Shown here one piece after another: positions 1-9,626 of a stretch of 64,000 nucleotides of DNA; position 1 is the stretch's first letter; each line of letters starts with the position of its first letter. This stretch comes from Tupaia tana (taxonomy: Eukaryota; Chordata; Mammalia; Scandentia; Tupaiidae). The stretch is taken from assembly GCA_026018925.1 (NCBI GenBank), contig JAKSZU010000002.1:54392337-54456336 (forward strand). Direction: 5' to 3'. The position numbers were made by a program, and so were the translations under genes. The notes under the pieces were generated by a model. It worked only from the letters and a program-made list of their open reading frames with translations. It was not told where the DNA came from and searched no databases.

Positions 1-404
1 GTTCCTGAGACCCTTTGAGGGATCTGAAAAGTCCTCTCTTTTCCCTCTAAATATCAGTGGAAATTCAAATCTTTTTCACATACTTCCGTCAAAACAACAC
101 ATTGCAGTAGATTGATCAAAAGAAGTTGTGAGAACGCAGCTGTATTCTATTAAGCAAGAATTTCAGATATTTGAAAAAGTGACCTTTCTCCCTGAATTCA
201 ACAATAACATTGTCTGAAGCAATAACATCCTTCTCACTAATTGCCTTTTGTTTCAGAAAATAGGTATTTTTTTTTCATAAGGCCATGTCATTTATGTTAA
301 CATGTAATGATTTTGTAATTTTAAATTAGTTAAATAAATATTTTAAAATTCCATTTTAATTTTTAATGCTGTAAATAAGGAGAAATGTAATTCATATTTG
401 ACAA
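1..404. other. AT-rich non-genic stretch
   Basis: I see no open reading frame, splice-like exon or recognisable repeat here. The sequence is AT-rich and looks like ordinary intergenic DNA. Confidence 0.5.
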
Positions 405-420
405 GCTTTGGGGGATTCTT

Positions 421-589
421 TTTTTAAAAAATAATTATCTTTTAAACTTTATTTATTTTAATTTGATCAGAGAGAGACAGAAAGAGAGGGGGAAAGTGAG
501 AAAGCAAGCCACCAGGTTCAGGATTCAAACCGTGGTCAGCCACGTGGGATGCCAGCTCCCTTAACCACCACACCACCTGCTGGCCCTAT
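421..589 (-). mobile_element. Short-form type A tRNA-derived SINE
   Basis: Read on the - strand this starts with GGCCAGCAGGTGGTGTGGTGG, carries a box B-like GGTTTGAATCC, then a CT-rich run and an ATTTAATTTTAAAATAAA-like tail. It is flanked by a 16-bp duplication with one mismatch (405-420 GCTTTGGGGGATTCTT and 590-605 GCTTTCGGGGATTCTT), which marks a retrotransposition event. It lacks the GC-rich body of the long form. Confidence 0.85.
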
Positions 590-644
590 GCTTTCGGGGA
601 TTCTTATCCCTGTGTAAAAGTGTAAAGGATATAATCTCACACCT

Positions 645-1595
645 CTAAAAATGGCTTTTATCAAAACACAGCACCTGTGTGGAGAATGTGGAGACAACAT
701 CTTTGTGTGACGTTGGTGGGAATGTAAACTGGCAACATCATTTTAGGAAAAAGTACGAAGATTCCTCAGAAAACTGCACATAGAACTACCACATAACCCA
801 CCAATACTATGCTAGAGTATATATCCAAAAGAAAGGACATTGGCATGTCAAAGAAATGCCTATATTCCTATGAGGGTACTTCAAAACCTTCATGGAAAAA
901 TGGAATTATGGTATGAGTTTATTTTGATGCAAAGAAAATTACAAATCTATGCACAGTTCTTTAATAACATACATTTTTCATGAACTTTCTGAAGACCCCT
1001 TGCATGTACACTGTAGCATTATTCACAATAGCCAAGATATATAGAATCCACTTAATCAATGAACAAACTCAGAAAGAAAATGGTATCTATCTAAATGTAC
1101 ATACACACACATGTCCAAAACGGAATTATATCCAATCATAAAAAAGGAATCCTGCCCTTAGTGACAACCTGGATAAGCCTAGATGTTAGGCGTTGGTGAA
1201 ATAAAACAGGTACCAAAGACCAATATTGCATGATCTCACTTAAAAGTAGAAACTAAAAAAATCAAATTGTGGAGTAGAACGGTGGTCACTGGAGGCTGAG
1301 GCGGGTGTGAGGAGAGAAACTAGGAGGATGTTGTTTAAAGGATCCACATTTTCAGTCAAACAGGAGGAGCAGCTTCAGGGGAGTTATTGTAAATCATGGT
1401 AACTATTATTAATCGTGATGTATAACATACTTAAAAATTGCTGAGAGATTTTAGATGTTTCATCACCAAAAAAATCTGTGAGGTGATGGCTATGTTCATT
1501 AGGTTGATTTAATCATTTCAAATGTATACATATGTGAAAGCAGCATGTCGGTTACCACAAATATATATAATTTGTCATTTATCAATTAAAAACAT
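645..1595 (+). mobile_element. Ancient LINE-1 3' end (L1M-like 3' UTR), interrupted
   Basis: The text matches the well-known L1 3' region: sequence for 'cataaaaaaggaatcctg', 'acaacctggataagcct', 'gtgaaataaaacaggtacc' and 'caatattgcatgatctcac' appears in the expected order at about 1135-1240, and the end near 1500-1590 resembles L1MA-type termini. No open frame remains. A separate palindromic element at 873-1001 splits it. Orientation is + and the copy is 5'-truncated. Confidence 0.75.
873..1001. mobile_element. Mariner-like MITE nested in the L1 3' end
   Basis: The two ends are inverted repeats of each other: AGGGTACTTCAAAACCTTCA at the left and, reverse-complemented from the right end, GGGGTCTTCAGAAAGTTCA. 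The element is about 129 bp, has no coding capacity and interrupts the L1 homology, so it inserted later. A Tc1/mariner origin is inferred from size and terminal repeats. Confidence 0.65.
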
Positions 1596-1770
1596 AAAAT
1601 GTAAAGCTCTATGAAATGTCATACATATACGGTTCTTTGTACTAGTCCTGAAAATTTTTTATAAGCCTGGAATTATTTTAATATGAAACAAGGGAAAGTA
1701 TTGAAAGGATATGTTGAATAATTTCAAAACAAAGGACTGTAAAGGGTTTTGAGATGAAAATAAAAATGTT

Positions 1771-1995
1771 TTGGGCTGGTTCCATGGCCTGGTGGTTAAG
1801 GCAGCCAGATCCCACATGACTGGCTACTGGATTTGAGTCCTAGCTCCTGCAGCTTCAGAAACATGCCAGGCATGTGTGTATGCATGCCTAAAATCCCCAA
1901 ATGAATAAGAAATGGAGATGAAAAGATTGCAGTGTGATCATTATCCATAAGGAGGGGGTGCTTTCTCATTTCTCTTTCTGTCTCTCTCTCCTGAG
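1771..1995 (+). mobile_element. Diverged long-form type A tRNA-derived SINE
   Basis: It starts GGGCTGGTTCCATGGCCTGG, followed by a box B-like GGATTTGAGTCC and a decayed version of the body (GCATGTGTGTATGCATGCC and a CT-rich end near 1970-1990). Many differences from the younger copies and no clear A-tail suggest an older insertion. Confidence 0.6.
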
Positions 1996-2367
1996 CTCAT
2001 TTGCTTTCTAACAAGACAAAGTTTGAGATGTATATCTATAGCTATTTAACTTGTAGGAATGGAGAGAGCATCAGGGAAAAATATAGTAAGAGCTGTATGT
2101 TTGTCCTTGAAGAAAGAACAGGGACTCTAGGAAGTGGGAGGTTATTCAGATTACAGTATATCTCAGGTGAAGGGTTTAATTATGGGGTCCCACAGCATCC
2201 GGAATTCACTGATACTCCAGCTCCTATATTTGAGATTGAGCCTTAGTTTTCTTCTGTCATTACTTCTATTGCTCCTTCTTCCAATACACACAGACATCAT
2301 ATAAACTATTACTTAAATAAGAATACTTTTGAGAGAAAACATTTTTATTATTAATAATTTTATCACA

Positions 2368-2624
2368 GGACCAGCAGTTGGCATAATGGCTATGTCACTG
2401 GACTCCCATGTAGTCGACCGCGGTTTGAGTCCCGGACCCAGTGGCTTAAACTCATGCTGGGCGTGTGTGCGTGCATGCCCAAAATCCCGAGAGAAGAATG
2501 GAGGAGAAGGGATTGTGGTGTGGCCATCCCCCCTGGGGGGTGATTTCTTGCTTTTTGTCTCTCTTTTCCTTGTGAGTGCACACACCCTGTAGCAAAAATC
2601 TCTCAAAAAAAAAATAAAATAAAA
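2368..2624 (+). mobile_element. Long-form type A SINE with perfect target-site duplication
   Basis: A tRNA-like head (GGACCAGCAGTTGGCATAATGG) leads into the conserved body with the CCCCCCTGGGGGG palindrome near 2530 and the terminal TGTAGCAAAAATCTCTC, then an A-rich tail. A perfect 16-bp duplication TAATAATTTTATCACA lies at 2352-2367 and 2625-2640. Short open frames on both strands here are products of the SINE, not genes. Confidence 0.93.
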
Positions 2625-2640
2625 TAATAATTTTATCACA

Positions 2641-3060
2641 TGAATCAGCTTATCTTGCTGCCATCTTTCTTATCCCATCCAGTGACTATACTCTAGTGGA
2701 ATTGTTGAGCCAAAGAACATGCAAATGGCTTTAGATCCTCTTCATTCATGATTGTATCAGAGGTATTGACTTCAATGATTATAGAAGCCAAGCTTTGATT
2801 GGATTTCAAAAGAGCACTTATATATCGAATCTTTAATACATTTTATTAAAAAAATTAAGTTCTGAAATTGCACCGTCTTGCTCGGATTCTAGGTTTGCTA
2901 GTTTAACTCAAAGTTACTGTAAAATTTTGAAACTGTGAATTTTGAACTCTGAAAATGTAAGAGTGCTTTAATTACCTTATCCTGCATTGAAGACTAGCGT
3001 TGATTGAGTTTGCCTGATCACATTTAAATAGCCTAAGCTTTGGGGTGGGGCCTATGACGC
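2641..3060. other. Non-repetitive DNA upstream of the RFPL4B-like promoter
   Basis: No repeat or open frame is recognised. It runs directly into the TATA-containing promoter, so it could hold upstream regulatory sites, but I see none that I can name with confidence. Confidence 0.4.
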
Positions 3061-3069
3061 TAATTGTAA

Positions 3070-3135
3070 TTGAAGATTGGGTCATCTGGTCTCAGGTACT
3101 ATAAAAGGCCAGAGCATCTCCGCTCACTCAGACTC
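3070..3135 (+). promoter_or_regulatory. Candidate TATA promoter for the RFPL4B-like gene
   Basis: A strong TATA box (TATAAAAGG, 3100-3108) has ATTGG (CCAAT on the other strand, 3076-3080) about 24 bp upstream and an initiator-like TCACTC near 3124-3129, at the usual 25-30 bp distance. A splice donor follows at 3214. It is about 2.5 kb upstream of the coding ATG on the same strand. Assignment to that gene is inference from position; no other gene is near. Confidence 0.55.
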
Positions 3136-3213
3136 TCTTAGGAGCTGAGGCCAGGAGAGGTGGAGGCACAGACAACATCCTTCCAGACGTCTGCGGAAAG
3201 TCTCTAAGCTAAG
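3128..3213 (+). other. Predicted non-coding exon 1 of the RFPL4B-like gene
   Basis: The segment starts about 28 bp after the TATA box, is relatively GC-rich for this window and ends at an AAG|GTAGGG splice donor (intron begins 3214). It has no long reading frame on the + strand, consistent with a 5' UTR exon. Prediction only; the start could differ by several bases. Confidence 0.45.
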
Positions 3214-3461
3214 GTAGGGTGTCCGTTCTGTCTGGGCTATTTCCATTGTTCCATCTCTCTCTCTCTCTTTATCTAGAATTTGCTTGTCTAATATCTTTAC
3301 CTTTGTATTTCTAAAGAAAAGAGTCAGTCTTGTCCTGTGCCCATTCTTCATCTTCTACTCTAACATCCCCATTTAAATTTTTATGTACTAACTGCAGGTT
3401 GCTTATCATACATCCATGCATTTTTACATACAAAATTTATGTTCTTTAAAAATGGTTTCTT

Positions 3462-3721
3462 GGGACCAGCAGTTGGCGCGTAATAGCTATGTTGTTGGAC
3501 TCCCATGTAGTCGCTGCGATTTGAGTACCGGACCTGGTGGCTTAAACTCACGCTGGGCACGTGTACGTGTGTGCCCCAGATCCCGAGAGGAGAATGGAGG
3601 AGAAGGGATTGTGGCGTGACCATCTCCCCTGGGGAGGATGATTTCTTGTTTTTTGTCTTTCTGTCTCTCTCTCTTTCTGGAGAGCGCAGGCGCCCTATAG
3701 TGAAAACCTCTCAAGGAAAAA
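3462..3721 (+). mobile_element. Long-form type A SINE
   Basis: The head GGGACCAGCAGTTGGCGCG and the full body are present, ending in CCTATAGTGAAAACCTCTC and a short A-tail. The flanks AAAAATGGTTTCTT (3449-3462) and AAAAATGTTTCTTT (from about 3720) form a slightly imperfect duplication. It would sit in the first intron if the predicted 5' UTR exons are right. Confidence 0.88.
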
Positions 3722-3734
3722 AAAATGTTTCTTT

Positions 3735-4678
3735 TTATTTTTTAACATTTTAAAAGACTTTCTCTGGGATTTCACTGAAATATATTATAGTTCCTACATT
3801 TGTATTATAATTACTGTTACAGATTGTGACTGATTGTTTGGAATCATAGTTACCACTGAATAACTTGTTACAAATATAGCAGTTTATTGTTTTAAACTCC
3901 TTTTCTTAGATACCTTTCAAGGTGGACTAGGCAAGCTCTTTCAGATTGTGAGCGAGTCAGTGCTATGTTAGATTTCCCTGAAAAGGTAGAGTTTTCTGAA
4001 GGGATAACAGGAGCATTAAGGAAGAAGTTTCTCTCTCTAGTCGCTCAGCGAGCCTGATCAGGCTGCCATACCATTAGTCATTCATGAACTGCAGGCTTCT
4101 GAGGACTCCACATTTTGTGTGGGCAGATCCTGTCTATTATACTTGTTAATCAATTTATGTCCAGAATCTAGTTGAGGCTTGAGAGCTCAGAAGCCTCTTA
4201 ATAAAAATTTGGCTGGAAGGGACTCAGTTTATGACCCCTCAGCAGGGCCCATTGTTTCCTCTGTGGTAATGAGGACCCTGCTCCTGCTCCTCTTTCTGTT
4301 GTATCTGATTCTGCTACTCCAGCCATAATGTGTGGTTGGTGAATTCTTGGTAAGAAGTTATGCTAGTTATTTGGTGTAGGCCCTTTTGGGAGTAGAGCCC
4401 TTTGTTCACACTATTTCACAGCCATGGTCTAGTCTTCAGTGGCCATCTTCAGATCACAGACCAGCTAGATCCAGCCAGCCAAGACCGGCAATCAGCTCAA
4501 ATAACGGCAATGATTGTTAAGGTGGCCTAGAAGGAGGGTCTAGGAATACTAAAGGTTCTTAAGCTTTGAGGAAATTGGGGTCACTAGAGGTCTTCTTCCT
4601 TATCAAGGGACATCTTTTTGCTTTCTGTTTAGGCATGATTATATTCAGAATTGACAATGATTTATATATATATATATA

Positions 4679-4682
<4 letters not shown>
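3735..4682. other. Predicted intronic sequence, no gene recognised
   Basis: No supported reading frame is present. 4080-4350 has some LTR-like flavour but I could not match it to a family, so I leave it unassigned. It lies between the predicted exon 1 and exon 2. Confidence 0.35.
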
Positions 4683-4716
<34 letters not shown>

Positions 4717-4949
4717 TTTTGCTATAGGGCATGTGTGCTTGCCAGAAAGACAGAGACAGAAAGCAAAAACTCACTCCTCAGGGAGGATGGCCATGCCTCA
4801 ATCCCTTCTACATTCACCTTTTGGGATCTTGGACACGCACACACACTCGTCTGGTACACACATCCGGTGTAAGTTTAAGCCACCGGGTCCAGAACTCGGT
4901 CAACTACATGGTAGTCCAGCAATGTAGCCATTATGCTAACTGCTGGTCT
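4683..4949 (-). mobile_element. Long-form type A SINE with (GA)n expansion
   Basis: On the - strand the element runs from the tRNA-like head (ending AACTGCTGGTC at 4949 on the + strand) to the end of the body at about 4735, where the A-tail position is replaced by about 32 bp of GA repeat (4684-4714). It is moderately diverged. Confidence 0.8.
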
Positions 4950-5222
4950 TGATTATAATCTATTTTTATTCACATTCATTCAAACTGTGATTAGTCTTCT
5001 AAGAGTGCTTCAAAGTATTTCACCTAATACTATTTTGTTCTTAAAATTGATTCTATCACAGGCATCTCATTTGTTTTGCAGTGGATTTTGCTGGTTTTAC
5101 TCATAATTTTCTTTGAAATTCTGAGGGTTTCTCATAGTCACTTCTCTGCAATGATTAAGGTAGGGCTAACATTAGTCTTATGATTGGATTTAGACCTGGA
5201 AATCCTTTTTCTTCATTTGAAG

Positions 5223-5358
5223 GTGACCTACAAAGAAACCCTGATTCAGGTGGAGATTCCACTCCTAGATCCAATCAAAGATCCCATTGGACTTGGCTAT
5301 TGAAAAGAGCAGCTTCGGTCAGAACAGGCAACACCTTATCTAAAAATCTCCAGGCAAG
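5223..5358 (+). other. Possible non-coding exon 2 of the RFPL4B-like gene
   Basis: A pyrimidine-rich acceptor (CCTTTTTCTTCATTTGAAG, ending 5222) precedes a 136-bp segment that ends at a consensus donor, AAG|GTAAGT at 5359. The segment is open for much of its length but has no link to the downstream frame, so it would be 5' UTR. Splice signals are the only evidence; RNA data would be needed. Confidence 0.4.
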
Positions 5359-5510
5359 GTAAGTTTCCCCATCTGAAAAGACATTGTCTCTTATGATTAC
5401 TTGGATGTTAGTTTTTCTCATAGACTTCACTATAATTTTCTGACTTACGTAACTTTCATACATGAACTACAGACATGTTTATAGTGTTAAATTGTTTGTA
5501 TTAAATTCAG

Positions 5511-5624
5511 ATACATTTTGATTATTGAAGAGAGATCGTCTACTGAAGGCCCCAGCTCACTTCCAGAAGCTGATAAAGGGACTTTTCAGTTCACTGTACG
5601 GCTAAGGAGCGACCTTCAGGAAAC
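5511..5624 (+). other. Predicted 5' UTR part of the coding exon
   Basis: A plausible acceptor (TTTGTATTAAATTCAG, ending 5510) lies 114 bp before the ATG. The ATG context is AAC-ATG-G, with A at -3 and G at +4, a favourable Kozak setting. Acceptor strength is only moderate. Confidence 0.4.
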
Positions 5625-6440
5625 ATGGCCAAAAGTCTACAAGCAGAGGCAACCTGTCCCATTTGTCTGGATGTTTTCTTCAATCCTGTTTCTCTCTCCT
5701 GTGCACATATTTTCTGCTGGGATTGCATTCAAAATTGGCTGCTAGAAAGGGGAGATTCAAAATTGGTCTGTCCCATGTGTAGAGGAGAAAGTGAAAAACC
5801 TCCTGTGCAGGAGTGGCAAATTAGATCACTGTCCCTTCTCATCAAGCAGCATGGGCCCCTACTGGAGCAATGCCTGCACTTGAGTGACGAGCTCCTGAAG
5901 TTCCGGGAGGACATGACCTTGGATGCAGACACAGCCAACTCCTTCCTCGTCTTGTCCAATGATCTAAGGAGTGTCCACTGTAGGAACATCTGCCAAAGAC
6001 GGAGAAAAAATCCTCGGAGATTTACCTACCTGGGCTGTGTCCTAGGCACTCCTTCCTTCTCTTCCGGCCGCCATTACTGGGAGGTTGAAGTGGGAGAAGG
6101 CAAGGAGTGGGCTCTAGGTGTCTGCAAAGAGTCGGTCAACAGAAAGAAGAGGAAGAATGATTTAACCCCTGAGCATGGCTACTGGGTCATCAGCATGAAG
6201 GCAGGAGTAATTCACACCAATGCCTTACTAGCAAGAAGAATTCCTGTAAGCTCTGGCCTTCCCCGTGTGGGGATCTTTCTGGATGTTGAGATGGAAGAAC
6301 TCAAGTTCTTTGATGTTAGGAATGATGCCTTCATTTGTGTATACACTTGTTTCCACTCTTCAGAGCCTTTGCGCCCATTCTTCTATCCTGAGCTGCCAGG
6401 AGAAGCTGGCTGTGGTGCCCCCCTGACCATTTGCTCATAA
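5625..6440 (+). CDS. RFPL4B: RFPL4B-like RING finger / B30.2 (PRY-SPRY) protein
   Basis: An uninterrupted 271-residue protein. Residues 11-52 hold a complete C3HC4 RING (C11, C14, C26, H28, C31, C34, C49, C52), which in this family would bind an E2 enzyme and make the protein a candidate E3 ubiquitin ligase. After a short linker come a PRY segment (about 96-140, motif LDADTA then LSNDLRSV) and a SPRY segment (about 141-268) with the usual WEVEVG, WALGVC and VGIFLD motifs; this domain normally binds a partner protein. There is no B-box or coiled coil, as expected for RFPL rather than TRIM proteins. Length and sequence best match RFPL4B (human about 263 residues), whose coding region is also a single exon. 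RFPL4-type genes are best known from oocytes and early embryos; that role here is inference. Splice-like 5' UTR exons and a TATA promoter lie upstream on the same strand. No canonical AATAAA is seen close after the stop. RFPL4A is the main alternative identity. Confidence 0.9.
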   Translation: MAKSLQAEATCPICLDVFFNPVSLSCAHIFCWDCIQNWLLERGDSKLVCPMCRGESEKPPVQEWQIRSLSLLIKQHGPLLEQCLHLSDELLKFREDMTLDADTANSFLVLSNDLRSVHCRNICQRRRKNPRRFTYLGCVLGTPSFSSGRHYWEVEVGEGKEWALGVCKESVNRKKRKNDLTPEHGYWVISMKAGVIHTNALLARRIPVSSGLPRVGIFLDVEMEELKFFDVRNDAFICVYTCFHSSEPLRPFFYPELPGEAGCGAPLTICS

Positions 6441-6645
6441 GAAGTTCAGTCCTTCCTGGAAGCTCTCTGAAAGGTCAGTGAGACCTTTGACCTGAGAAGG
6501 CCCAGAATGACCAAGGAAGAGATAATGGCTATAGTGCAAGGATTTGCTAGATTTTAATAATTGTGAACATCATAACAAAACAATTTTATACTTTTTTTAG
6601 TAAATTTAGAAGACGCTGCAGCTAGAAAACTTTCCTAGTTTTAAA
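6441..6645 (+). other. Presumed 3' UTR of the RFPL4B-like gene
   Basis: This follows the TAA stop directly and has no repeat. I see no canonical polyadenylation signal in the first 200 bases, so the true 3' end is unknown. Confidence 0.35.
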
Positions 6646-6800
6646 ATAGATTTCGTGGGCTGTAGCTAAATGAATAAGGGGCTTCCAGGGACCACTCAGC
6701 CTCAGTTTCTTAGTCTCTAAATGGGGATAATTATATGCCTCAGCCAAATAGATGTGACGATTAGAGACAATACATCTTGTTTTGTAGTAACTGATGGAGA
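6646..6800 (+). repeat. Probable MIR fragment
   Basis: The run CTCAGTTTCTTAGTCTCTAA followed by ATGGGGATAATTATATG matches the core-to-tail text of MIR SINEs. It is short and diverged. Confidence 0.55.
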
Positions 6801-7500
6801 ATATTAGGATGTAAGTTAGATAGTAAATTTTGTATATAGAAACAATATCTTCTCCCCCCACCTCATTCCATACAATTCTTGTTCTTGTTCTATACAATTC
6901 TTGCTAATGGCAGTCATCTGGAGAGAGATAAAAATTAAGGCCACTGTGAGATGTTTTGATATGGTCTGAAATTTCAGAGACAGACTAGTAACTACTGGGG
7001 AAAAACTAAGTTTCCCATTTTTATTTTCTCTAAAACACAGCCACATAAGATTTTTTGAAAGACCAAGAATTTTGACTAAGTGTTAATGGTGATTCATGTG
7101 GTAATGGGTATTATCCTTTATCAGTTTCAATAATTGGCCGATTGTATGGCCATCAAAATGGTATATGTGACAAAAAGGTGCTGATAGGCGCAATGTCAAG
7201 TATGTAAAATGGCAAAAGGCTCTGAACCAAAAGGAACCAATTGTATAAAGAGGGAAATGACTGTTTTGAGGTCTGGATCCCTGAACTTTTGCTCACCAGG
7301 TGCAGTTTTGCTTGTGAAAGTCCTCACGTAACTGAGTTGAGAGAACATCGCCCAGCAAGTTCAACGTCAAGCCACTGCTGCTGACTTTTGTTTTAGGAGT
7401 TATTGGTATCAGTCTATTCAACCAGGTCAGAACAAATGCTCTCAGTTGCCATCTCCCATGTTCCTCTCTGGTCCTAGGTACAGTAGCTTTCTTTCTGTCA
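6801..7500. other. Non-genic stretch downstream of the RFPL4B-like gene
   Basis: No open frame of note and no repeat recognised. A long AT-rich portion is followed by mixed sequence. Confidence 0.4.
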
Positions 7501-7690
7501 GACCGTGGAAGTCGGAGATTGGAGGCTCAAATCTGAAGTCTGTGCTTTTAGCTTTGTGATCTCTGACAAATTATCTAACTTCTCTGTGGCTCATGTTTCT
7601 AATTAGTAAAGAGATAAATGAACTCAACCGTTAAGATTTTATGAGGATTAAATAAGACAATTTGCATTGTTTTCTCCTGAGCCTTGCTTA
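7501..7690 (+). repeat. MIR SINE fragment
   Basis: The order TTTGTGATCTCTGACAAATT, then TTATCTAACTTCTCTGTGGC, then a CATGTTTCTAATTAGTAAAG-like segment and TTATGAGGATTAAATAAGA is the classic MIR layout on the + strand. Confidence 0.75.
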
Positions 7691-7974
7691 AAGAATGTGC
7701 TGAAAATGTGTTGCCAATTATTGACATCATCCATTATTTTTAAGTTGAAGATGGCTAGCTTTTAATTTAACAGTCTTTATTGTATTAGAGACCTCTTTAA
7801 AATCCTAGTTCATAAAAGGCTTTAAATCATATTTAGAGAGAAGTTTTACATGTTGACTAATTTTTACTATAAAATGATTGTTTAAATTACTTAATGAATT
7901 GATAGAAAGCATCGAGTCCCACTTGCCCTTCCCCATTCATGTGAGTTAATTTCCTGTTCTCTGTCCCTCCCCCC
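7691..7974. other. Non-genic stretch
   Basis: AT-rich sequence without a recognisable gene or repeat. Confidence 0.35.
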
Positions 7975-8190
7975 TTTCACCCACAGCCAGCCTCCTCCAC
8001 TCCCACACATTGGAGTACGGAGATGGATGTTTGTGTCCCAAGGTCTCATGTGCTCGCCATGCACACACACATGTATGTGCCTGTGATCATGACTGGCTGT
8101 GGTTAAGGTGGATTGTGGCTGGGGGTGTTGGTATCTCTTTCTCTTGTCTAAATCTCTCATGAAATAAACAAATAAACTTAAACAAATGTT
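7975..8190 (+). mobile_element. Type B tRNA-derived SINE, diverged
   Basis: A box B-like GATGTTTGTGTCCC near 8027 and the end TCTCTCATGAAATAAACAAA-TAAACTT match the type B pattern seen better preserved at 12745 and 49408. The 5' end is blurred. Confidence 0.55.
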
Positions 8191-8590
8191 TGGTCTTATC
8201 ATACTCTGAACTCTTTTTTTATCCGTTTTATATTTACTCACCAGATACTTCCCACGAATATGCTCTATACAATGTTCTTTCTGCCTAAAATTCTTGAATT
8301 AATCCCTGCTTGATGACTGATTAAAAACTAAAGACTGAGCGAGGCAGGGATCCCAATGGAGATGCCAGGAAAGAAAGAAGATGAGAGCTATATTCAGCTC
8401 CAGAGTATGCTAATAGTGTGCCATGAGCCAAAGTGTGGAGGAATGCAACCCTTTCTACTTGGGTCAGAAAAGAGGCCATGAAAAAAAAAAAAAACTACAG
8501 ATGTTGGGAGGCATACTAGTTTGACCGTGCCTCTGGGATGTAGTTTCTTTGAGAATTTTTATTTGACTGTAAAGGTCAAGATAACATGAG
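8191..8590. other. Non-genic stretch
   Basis: No gene is seen; a 14-A run near 8480 is the only simple feature. Confidence 0.35.
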
Positions 8591-8594
8591 CAGG

Positions 8595-8925
8595 CTATGG
8601 TTTGCAGTCCTGGCTTCTCATTAGAATTACCTGGGAGAACTTGAGGATATTGCTGTGGCCAAAACCAATCAACTCAGAATTTCTGGGGGTGGAAGAGGCA
8701 AGGTTACATTTCTGACTTTTCTAAACGAATCCAAAAGTGCAGCTGGGCTTGAGAATCCCTGGACTAGAGTGTTGTTCCAAACTTTTAATGCGCACCAGAA
8801 TTCTGTGGTGGGATCAGAGTCCTTTGGATAGGTTCAGTAAGTCTAGGGCCAGGCCCAAGAATTTGCTTTTGTAACAAGTTTCCAAGTGCTGCTTTGAGAA
8901 CCAGGTGGACTAAAGGACACAGAGT
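8595..8925 (+). repeat. Two adjacent MER5-type hAT elements
   Basis: Two successive copies share the MER5 order. First: CTTCTCATTAGAATTACCTGG ... AGAATTTCTGGGGGTGG ... GAGAATCCCTGGACTAGA (8605-8765). Second: CACCAGAATTCTGTGGTGG ... CCAAGAATTTGCTTTTGTAA ... TTTGAGAACCAGGTGGACTA (8768-8915). These are short non-autonomous hAT-Charlie relics with no coding capacity. Confidence 0.7.
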
Positions 8926-9625
8926 GTGCTCAATACTGATGTCTGGGTTTCTAGGCAAGTATTTTTTTCTTTAATGATATGAAAAGCTAATCTTGTTATG
9001 ATGATTTAAGAATTAGTGTTTACAAAAGATTCCATAGGAGATCTGACCCTATACCACTTTTTTTTTCCATAACAAAAGCTTTAACAACTCTGTACTTCTA
9101 TTCTTGTTTAAAGTCCAGTTCCTGTTTTTTGTTTGTTTGTTTGTTTTTTTAACTTGTACACTAAAGAGAAAGGAGGAAGAAATAAGGGAGATTGGGTGGT
9201 CTTAATGGGGAGTACATCAGTGTAGCAACACTCACCTGGGATTCCATTGCTGCACTACAGAAGTCAGCTTGTTCTGAACCAGTGTTACTGTTTGTGATCT
9301 ACACCATCATGGGCACTCTTGCCTCCTACTACTGTTTCTACACTCAAGCTAGAGTACAAGATTTCTATAACATTAAGGAGAAAAATAGAGAGGCAAAGGC
9401 ATGTATGGGACAAAGAGATGGGTTATTATCTATTGATGATAATGTGTAGAGTATCCCCAACTGGACTGGTGAGAAATACATTCATGTTGGAACATTCACT
9501 TTACAAGCTAAGTGACATACATGATTGAATGTATAAAACAAATTTTAAAAATGATATAAAAAAGATTTATATCACTAATTCTGATACCCCGATAATAACC
9601 CAAAGTATATAAAACAGCTTCACTG
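8926..9625. other. Non-genic stretch with degenerate reading frame
   Basis: No recognised family. An 85-codon frame at 9192-9449 shows no domain or codon pattern of a gene, so I do not call it. Near-identical phrasing (GAGAAAAATAGAGA...GGCA, then ATTGATGATAATGTGTAGAGTATC) recurs at 25890-26050, pointing to a shared ancient repeat. Confidence 0.4.
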
Positions 9626-9626
9626 G

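Noticed and set aside
9192-9449. 85-codon frame with a hydrophobic segment
   Set aside because: It has no start context, family match or conserved partner, and overlaps a sequence repeated at 25.9 kb.
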